Origin: an uncultured Clostridia bacterium | Lineage (GTDB): Bacteria > Bacillota > Clostridia > TANB77 > CAG-508 | Length of the DNA: 19,994 nt | Direction: 5' to 3' | Assembly (NCBI GenBank): GCA_948630815.1 | Contig: CAPIEU010000020.1 | Span: forward strand, 1 to 19,994 | In this document: piece by piece, positions 14,735-19,994 of the stretch | How positions within the stretch are numbered: the first letter of the stretch is position 1 | How the letters are laid out: each line of letters begins with the position of its first letter | The notes under the pieces: model-generated | What the model saw: the letters and a program-made list of their open reading frames with translations, nothing else | What the model was told of the DNA's origin: nothing | Database searches by the model: none | Program-made: the position numbers and the translations under genes

Positions 14735-16789
14735 ATGCCAACAATAACAACAGCAATACGAGTACAAGATGCAGTGACACCTGCATTTCACTCAATGAGT
14801 ACTGCATTAAATATTGTATTAAATGGCTTTGAAGCAATGCAAACAGCAAGTAGTAAGGCGATTGATACAGTAAGTATACAAACGGCAAGACAAGAACTGG
14901 CTAATGCTAATGTAATAATGCAACAAGTTGAAGAAAATGCAAAAAATGTAAACAATCAAACAGAAAAGATGCCTCAAGGGTTTGAAAAAGCAAATAATTC
15001 AGCTAATAATTTACTTAAAACATTAATGGGATTTTCAGTTATTCAAAAAATAGGAAATTTAGTAACAGGTCAAGTAAGTAATGCACTAGATAGAATGGAT
15101 ACACTTAATAATTATCCAAAAGTAATGTCAAATTTAGGAATAGATGAAACACAAGCAAATGCCTCTAAGCAAATGATGGTAGATAAACTACAAGGACTAC
15201 CTACTACATTAAATGATGCAGTTAGTGCAGTACAAAACTTTACAAGTGTTAATGGTAATGTTGGTGCAAGTACAAAAATGTTTCTAGCTTTAAATAATGC
15301 TATCTTAGCAGGTGGGGGAAGTACACAAGTTCAACAATCAGCATTAGAGCAGTTATTACAGGCTTATGCAAAAGGAAAGCCAGATATGATGGAGTGGAGA
15401 ACTGCAATGACAGCTATGCCAGCACAATTAAGACAAGTTGCAAAAGCTATGGGATATGTAGATGCCAATACTTTAGGAGAGAATTTAAGAGCAGGAAAAG
15501 TGAGTATGAACGATTTTATGAATACATTTATAAAACTTAATGAACAAGGGATTGACGGCTTTCAAAGTTTTGAACAACAAGCAAGAAATGCAACTGGTGG
15601 ATTTGCTACATCAATTGCAAATATGAAATCAGCTATTACGAGAGGAATTACAAATATAATAGATAATATAAATAATTCGTTAGAGGGAGCGGGACTTCCA
15701 ACAATACAAGTAATGATACAAAATGTAGGAAGTGCAATTGAAAAAGTACTGTCAATTGTAGGTAAGGTAATTGGAAAGATTATAATAGTTTTAAGACCAT
15801 TATTTGATATTATACAAAATATATACAATTTTATTGTTGATAATTGGAGTTGGATAGGACCAATGTTAGCAACTATTATACCAATAATAATGGCTGTAGT
15901 TGGAGCTATTAAGATATGGTCAGTTGCACAGGCAATACTTAATTCTACTATGTGGGCAAATCCAATAACATGGATAATTATAGCTATAGTAGTTTTAATA
16001 GGAGCGGTATTTGGAATAATAGCTATTATAAATAAAGTAACCAAAAGCTCAATAAGTGCAGTAGGTGTAATTATGGGAGTTATATATACTTTAGGTGCTT
16101 TTATTAATAATACATTTATAGTTCCTGTTTGGAACGCAGTTGCATATTTAGTTAATTTTTTTGCAAATTGCTTTAAAGATCCTGTAACATCTATAAAAAT
16201 TTTATTTGCAGATATGGCTTTATGGGTTTTAAAAAAAGTAAAATCTATGATTGAAGGAATAGAAAATTTAATTAACTTAATACCTGGGGTAAAGATTGAT
16301 ATTACTTCAGGCATTAATAATTTTATTTCAAAAATAGAACAAGGTATTGATAAAGCAAAAGAAAGCATGGGCTGGGAAGATGTAGTAGAATATAAAGAAA
16401 AAATCGAGTTACAAGATGCTTATGCTAAAGGTTATGCGTTTGGCGAAAAATTAGAAAAAAAGGTTGCTAATATGTTTAAAAATGGAGACAATAAAGACAA
16501 AACAGGATATGAAGACCTTTTAAACAGTCTTAATAATAATATGAATACTACGGCAGAAAATACAGGTTCTATAAAAAATTCATTAGATGTAACAGAGGAA
16601 GATTTAAAATATTTAAGAGATATAGCAGAAAGAGAGACAATAAATAGATTTACAACAGCAGAAATAAAAGTAGATTTTACAAGTAACAATAATATTAATA
16701 GTGAATTAGATATAGACGGAATTGTTGATAGTTTAGGTGAAAAACTAGAAGAAAGATTAGCAGTAGTAGCAGAAGGGGTGTATGTATAA
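14735..16789 (+). CDS. Tail tape measure protein
   Basis: A 684-aa protein. ATG 14735 is preferred because AAAGGAGGAAG precedes it; an ATG upstream at 14714 or a TTT-type start nearer 14702 would lie in the terminator region. Residues 1-100 hold an amphipathic region, and residues about 120-240 match the tape measure N-terminal domain (MDTLNNYPKVMSNLGIDE, then WRTAMTAMPAQLRQVAKAMG). A long hydrophobic region at about 345-437 probably inserts in the host membrane during DNA entry. It sets tail length; at the usual 1.5 angstrom per residue it would span roughly 100 nm. The C-terminal part is charged and helical. No frameshift and no in-frame CGG despite being the longest gene. Confidence 0.93.
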   Translation: MPTITTAIRVQDAVTPAFHSMSTALNIVLNGFEAMQTASSKAIDTVSIQTARQELANANVIMQQVEENAKNVNNQTEKMPQGFEKANNSANNLLKTLMGFSVIQKIGNLVTGQVSNALDRMDTLNNYPKVMSNLGIDETQANASKQMMVDKLQGLPTTLNDAVSAVQNFTSVNGNVGASTKMFLALNNAILAGGGSTQVQQSALEQLLQAYAKGKPDMMEWRTAMTAMPAQLRQVAKAMGYVDANTLGENLRAGKVSMNDFMNTFIKLNEQGIDGFQSFEQQARNATGGFATSIANMKSAITRGITNIIDNINNSLEGAGLPTIQVMIQNVGSAIEKVLSIVGKVIGKIIIVLRPLFDIIQNIYNFIVDNWSWIGPMLATIIPIIMAVVGAIKIWSVAQAILNSTMWANPITWIIIAIVVLIGAVFGIIAIINKVTKSSISAVGVIMGVIYTLGAFINNTFIVPVWNAVAYLVNFFANCFKDPVTSIKILFADMALWVLKKVKSMIEGIENLINLIPGVKIDITSGINNFISKIEQGIDKAKESMGWEDVVEYKEKIELQDAYAKGYAFGEKLEKKVANMFKNGDNKDKTGYEDLLNSLNNNMNTTAENTGSIKNSLDVTEEDLKYLRDIAERETINRFTTAEIKVDFTSNNNINSELDIDGIVDSLGEKLEERLAVVAEGVYV

Positions 16790-17458
16790 TGTATTATTTT
16801 TATTTAGATAAAATATTGTTACCAGTACCACCAGAAAAGCTAGAACTAAAAATAAAAAACCAAAACAAAACTATGAATTTGATAAATGATGGAGAAATAA
16901 ATATGATAAAGACACCTCGGTTTGACCGAAGTGTCTTTTGATATTTTATTACCTAACTTTAAATATCCTTTTGCTATGTATAAAAATGGATTTCAACCAG
17001 CAAGATATTTTTTAGAAAGTATAGAAAAATTAAAAACGGATAATAAACCGTTTCAATTTATAGTGTCTAGAAAAATGCCTAACGATAAAGTTCTATATGA
17101 TACTAATATGAAAGTTACTGTTGAAGATTACACGATAACAGAAGAGACAAAAGAAGGGTTTGATGTAAAGCTCAAAATTAAATTAAAACAATATAGAGAT
17201 TACTCAACAAAGACAATGCAAATAACAATAAAACAATATAAGCCAGTTGCAGTACAAAAAGCTACATCAAGACCTATTGTACAGAAAATAACAAATAATA
17301 CTCGAACATATACAGTCAAAAAAGGTGATTCTTTATGGAAAATAGCCAAAAACTATTATGGAAAAGGTAATCAATATATAAAAATCTATAATGCAAATAA
17401 AGATAAAATCAAGAAACCAAGCCTTATATATCCAGGACAAGTATTTGTTATTCCTTAA
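16789..17458 (+). CDS. xkdP: LysM baseplate protein (XkdP-like), +1 frameshift at CGG
   Basis: Frame one is 16789-16917 (43 codons); frame two is 16919-17458 (179 codons); total 222 aa. The ATG overlaps the tape measure stop (taATG), with AGGGGTG upstream. Residues 1-43 (MYYFYLDKILLPVPPEKLEL onward) are the standard start of this family. The in-frame CGG at 16918-16920 leads to TGA after seven codons (50 aa). Dropping one base reads GGT and gives PGLTEVSFDILLP, the expected continuation. The C-terminal ~50 residues are a LysM domain (YTVKKGDSLWKIAKNYYG to PGQVFVIP) that binds peptidoglycan and anchors the hub. Without the +1 shift nearly the whole protein including LysM is lost. The CGG lies inside a strong hairpin (16908-16938). 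Confidence 0.88.
16908..16938 (+). repeat. Strong hairpin covering the XkdP CGG site
   Basis: AAAGACACCTCGGT (16908-16921) faces ACCGAAGTGTCTTT (16925-16938): 13 of 14 positions pair, with one C-A mismatch and a TTG loop. It is followed by TGATATTTT. The CGG codon (16918-16920) is in the upper stem. It could slow ribosomes, act as an internal terminator, or both. The zero-frame TGA is at 16939-16941, just beyond it. Confidence 0.75.
16918..16920 (+). other. Putative +1 frameshift site CCT-CGG-T (XkdP-like gene)
   Basis: In-frame CGG after a CCT proline codon. Normal reading ends at 16939-16941. Omitting one base reads GGT TTG ACC and stays open to 17458. Confidence 0.82.
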
Positions 17459-17470
17459 AGGAGTGAAACT

Positions 17471-18434
17471 ATGGAAAATTGTGAATTATTAATACAAAAT
17501 GGAAACACAGTATATGCACCAGTTATAGAAGAAGGTATTGAGTGGGAAACAGAAAGAAAAGGAAGTCCACGGAAAATTAACATTTAAAGTGTCACAAGAT
17601 AATCTATTAAATTTTACAGAAGGAAATGTAGTAAGGTTTAAATATAAAAACAATAATACTTTTTATGGATTTGCATTTATTAAAAAAAGAGCTAAAGAAC
17701 CATTAATAACAGTAACAGCATATGACCAATTGAGATATTTTAAAAATAAAGATACATATGTATATAAAAACAAAACTGCCGATGAAGTAGTTAGAATGTT
17801 GGCAAATAATTTTTTGTTAAATATAGGAATACTTGAACAAACAATCTATAAAATTGCTTCAAGAGCAGAAAACAATAAAACATTGTTTGATATAACGCAA
17901 ACAGCAATAGATTTAACAATCCAAAACAGAAATGAAATGTATGTACTGTATGATGATTTTGGAAAGATATGCTTAAAAAATATAGAAAGAATGAAACTGG
18001 GTATTGTTATAGATGAAGAAACAGGAGAAAATTTTGATTATACATCTTCAATAGATAATGATACATATAATCAAATTAAACTTACTTATGACAATAAAAA
18101 CACAGGGAAAAGAGAAGTTTATATTGCAAAAGACAGTTCTCGCATTAATGAATGGGGAGTTCTTCAATATTACAATACAATTGATGAAAATACAAATGGA
18201 CAAGCAAAGGCAGATGCCTTATTAAAGTTATATAATCAAAAAACAAGAAAATTACAAATAAAAAATGCAATAGGGGATATTCGTGTAAGAGGCGGTTCTC
18301 TTGTAATAGTGCAAATGAATTTAGGAGATATTAAATTGCAAAATTTTATGCTAGTTGAAAAAGCAAAACATACTTTTAGAAATGGAGAACATTTTATGGA
18401 TTTAACATTGAAAGGAGGAGAGTTTATTTTATAA
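17471..18434 (+). CDS. xkdQ: Baseplate hub protein (XkdQ-like), +1 frameshift at CGG
   Basis: Frame one is 17471-17569 (33 codons); frame two is 17571-18434 (287 codons); total 320 aa, close to XkdQ length. AAAGGAGTGA precedes the ATG. Residues 1-33 include CELLIQNGNTVYAPVIEEG and end RKGSP. The CGG at 17570-17572 leads to TAA five codons later (38 aa). With one base skipped the frame reads GGA and gives GSP|GKLTFKVSQDN, the conserved link of this hub family. Downstream parts include VTAYDQLRYFKNKDTYVYK and MDLTLKGGEF at the end. The hub forms the centre of the baseplate in few copies. Reinitiation at an internal start would lose the first beta strand. Confidence 0.88.
17570..17572 (+). other. 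Putative +1 frameshift site CCA-CGG-A (XkdQ-like gene)
   Basis: In-frame CGG after a CCA proline codon. The zero frame stops at 17585-17587; the +1 frame is open for 287 codons. An AAGGAAG purine run (about 17558-17565) lies just upstream and could act as an internal Shine-Dalgarno-like stimulator. The other four sites lack an equivalent. Confidence 0.82.
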
Positions 18435-18916
18435 TGACAGATATAATAGAAATAATAAAAAAGGCATCTCAAGAAGCGGAAGAACAACGTTCTCCAAGCG
18501 ATATATTGTTTGGAGTTGTAATAAATATAAATCCTCTTGAAATTCAAGTAGAACAGAAGTTAGTACTAACAAATGAGTTTTTCATATTAACTAAAAATGT
18601 AATTGATTATGATGTAAATATTGACTTGAATTGGGATACAGATAATAAAAGTTTAAGTGCAAATCATTCACACGATATAGATGGAAATATACAAGTTACA
18701 TCTATAATTAGTCCAAATGAAGATAATCAAAAAATTACTAATGAAATTGATTCTAATTTGAGTATACAAAATAAAGAAATAGATATTTCGCATAACCATA
18801 CAATATTAGGAACAAAAAAAATAACAATTCATAATGCGTTAAAACAAAATGATAAAGTAATATTGCTACAACAACGAGGAGGACAAAAGTTTATAGTATT
18901 AGATAAAATATATTAA
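18434..18916 (+). CDS. xkdR: DUF2577 baseplate protein (XkdR-like)
   Basis: A 160-aa protein whose ATG overlaps the hub stop by one base (taATGA). It opens with an N-terminal helix (IIEIIKKASQEAEEQRSPSD), followed by a beta-rich VVININPLEIQVEQKLVLTNEFF segment. It has two His-containing motifs typical of this family (NHSHDIDG and DISHNHTI). The end, NDKVILLQQRGGQKFIVLDKIY, matches an OB-like spike or hub closing segment. It is read in one frame throughout. In PBSX-type phages it lies between hub and DUF2634 genes and is part of the baseplate. Confidence 0.9.
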   Translation: MTDIIEIIKKASQEAEEQRSPSDILFGVVININPLEIQVEQKLVLTNEFFILTKNVIDYDVNIDLNWDTDNKSLSANHSHDIDGNIQVTSIISPNEDNQKITNEIDSNLSIQNKEIDISHNHTILGTKKITIHNALKQNDKVILLQQRGGQKFIVLDKIY

Positions 18917-18928
18917 GGCGGTGGTTAA

Positions 18929-19324
18929 ATGACACCAAAAAATGAAATACAAGAAGATTTTATGATAGAAGAACAGGCAAATAAAACTTATAAATTGAAT
19001 ATAGAAAATAATACAATTGAAGGAATATGTGATGGACTAGAAAGTATAAAACAGACAATATATTGTATTTTGAACACAGAAAGATTTGAATGTTTAATAT
19101 ATAGTTGGGATTATGGTATTGAAACAAAACAATTAATTGGAGAGCATAGTACATATGTAATACCAGAATTGGAACGATTAATAAAAGAAGCTCTTAAACA
19201 AGACGACAGAATAGAAGATGTAACAGAATTTGAATTTACAAAAGAAAGAAATGTTGTAACAGCAAAATTTATAGTCATTACAAATATAGGAAACATTAAA
19301 GTAGAAAAGGAAGTGAATATATAG
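18929..19324 (+). CDS. xkdS: DUF2634 baseplate wedge protein (XkdS-like, gp25 role)
   Basis: A 131-aa protein with AAGGCGGTGG upstream. It has the gp25/DUF2634 layout: a YKLNIENNTIEGICDGLESIK strand-helix, the FECLIYSWDYGIETKQLIGE core with the conserved Trp-Asp-Tyr-Gly, then VIPELERLIKEALKQDDRIE and VTEFEF. It joins the first wedge layer and primes sheath assembly. It ends sharing one base with the GTG start of the next gene. No interruption. Confidence 0.92.
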   Translation: MTPKNEIQEDFMIEEQANKTYKLNIENNTIEGICDGLESIKQTIYCILNTERFECLIYSWDYGIETKQLIGEHSTYVIPELERLIKEALKQDDRIEDVTEFEFTKERNVVTAKFIVITNIGNIKVEKEVNI

Positions 19325-19994
19325 TGGAAGAATTAGATGAATACTATGATTTTGATAATATTATTCAAAGGATGCTAAGTAAGATACCAGATTCCATTAA
19401 TAAAAGAGAAGGTTCAATTATTTATGATGCATTAGCACCATGTGCAATAGAACTTACACAAATGTATATAACATTAAAAGATAATATTGATTTAGTTTTT
19501 GCAGACACTGCTGTAGATGAATATTTGGATAGGCTATGTAATCAAATAGGAATACAAAGAATGCAAGCAACTAAAACTATAAAACAAGGAAGTTTTTATG
19601 ATGAAAACAATAACTTAAAAAATGTAGAAATAGGTCAAAGGTTTATATGTAGTGATACATATTGGACGACAGTTCAAAAAATAACAGAAGGAATATATAG
19701 GCTAGAATGCGAAACAGAAGGAACTATAGGAAATAACATATCAGGATCATTAATGCCAGTAGATTACATACAAGGATTAGCAAGAGCCGAATTGGGTGAT
19801 TTGCTAATTCCACGGAGAAGATGTAGAAACAGATGAACAACTTCGTACAAGATATTTTGAAACTATTAACGAAAAATCATTTGCTGGAAATATTGCAGAT
19901 TATAAAAAGAAAACTAAAGAAATTGCAGGAATAGGAGCAGTGAAAGTAATTCCTTGCTGGAATGGTGGAGGAACTGTAAAATTAATTATTCTTG
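19324..19994 (+). CDS. xkdT: Baseplate J protein (XkdT-like), +1 frameshift at CGG, cut by window end
   Basis: It starts at GTG 19324, overlapping the previous stop by one base, with AAAGGAAG nearby. Frame one is 19324-19812 (163 codons), frame two begins at 19814 and is still open at the window end. Residues 1-80 hold the family opening (MLSKIPDSINKREGSIIYDA, then LTQMYI). The CGG at 19813-19815 leads to TGA after seven codons (170 aa). One base skipped reads GGA and gives IPGEDVETDEQLRTRYFETI, a hallmark of baseplate J proteins, followed by GNIADYKKKTKEIAGIGAVKV. The normal protein is about 350 residues, so the shifted form is needed for a complete wedge component. Confidence 0.88.
19813..19815 (+). 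other. Putative +1 frameshift site CCA-CGG-A (baseplate J gene)
   Basis: In-frame CGG after a CCA proline codon. The zero frame ends at 19834-19836; skipping one base reads GGA GAA GAT and runs to the window end. Confidence 0.82.

Noticed and set aside
15562..16368. Long minus-strand reading frame of 268 codons
   Set aside because: It lies entirely inside the tape measure gene, has no ribosome binding site and reads as hydrophobic low-complexity antisense of helical coding sequence.
9501..19815. Sequencing or assembly errors (extra C) as the cause of the five frameshifts
   Set aside because: Four of the five restored sites would be CCWGG, which suggested a methylation-linked error, but at least six intact CCAGG/CCTGG sites occur in the window (2589, 6859, 10765, 12738, 16283, 17432), all coding Pro-Gly without interruption. 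The fifth site is TTTCGG. No frameshift of any other kind is seen. Raw reads would still be the decisive test.
9501..19820. CGG reassigned to another amino acid such as Trp or Gln
   Set aside because: A reassigned CGG would be read through in frame, but each zero frame ends within eight codons after CGG, while the conserved sequence continues in the +1 frame.
9501..19820. Intron or intein at the breakpoints
   Set aside because: The offset is a single base with nothing inserted, so there is no room for either.
9246..19994. Pseudogenes in a decaying prophage
   Set aside because: Decay would give varied stops and indels. Here all five lesions are the same one-base offset at CGG, reading frames on both sides are intact and conserved, and the other genes are undamaged.
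1..19994. CRISPR array, insertion sequence, tRNA or attachment site
   Set aside because: No regularly spaced repeats, transposase, cloverleaf or integrase-linked repeat could be found by reading both strands.

Overview
The window is part of the late (packaging, head and tail) module of a contractile-tailed phage or prophage. The gene order matches PBSX (xkd genes of Bacillus subtilis) and the Clostridioides difficile myoviruses. Very low GC, AGA-dominated arginine usage and strong AGGAGG ribosome binding sites point to a low-GC Firmicute host, probably a clostridium-like bacterium. TGG encodes Trp and TGA is used as a stop, so this is not a mycoplasma-type code for those codons. No integrase, lysis gene, tRNA or rRNA is visible.

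Layout: 1-474 is non-coding with two strong terminator-like hairpins. 475-1402 holds three small accessory genes: a Cys-rich protein, a minus-strand 55-aa gene with its own promoter and terminator, and an HELTH zincin. 1472-6870 holds the small and large terminase subunits, an SPP1-type portal, a Mu F-like head protein fused to a C-terminal metallopeptidase-like domain, a small acidic protein and a YjcQ-like protein. 7042-10122 holds scaffold, major capsid and the head-tail connector/completion genes. 10119-13168 holds a tail-completion protein, a 57-aa protein, sheath, tube and a tail assembly chaperone with a -1 frameshift extension. 13170-14710 is a two-gene membrane-protein 'moron' cassette bounded by a promoter and a terminator. 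14735-19994 holds the tape measure, LysM protein, baseplate hub, DUF2577, DUF2634 and baseplate J (cut by the window end).

The main observation concerns recoding. Five late genes are interrupted, and each interruption is an in-frame CGG codon. Skipping one base at that codon reads GGN (Gly) and restores the conserved protein. The five positions are 9507 (XkdH-like), 9984 (HK97 gp10/XkdI-like), 16918 (XkdP-like), 17570 (XkdQ-like) and 19813 (baseplate J). Reading the whole window by eye, I found no other in-frame CGG in any gene, although about 25 CGG trinucleotides occur out of frame inside genes. The pattern fits programmed (or code-driven) +1 frameshifting at a CGG codon that the host may not be able to decode. 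All five affected products are expected to be low-copy connector or baseplate parts. With the classical A AAA AAC -1 slip in the tail chaperone, the window contains six apparent recoding events.
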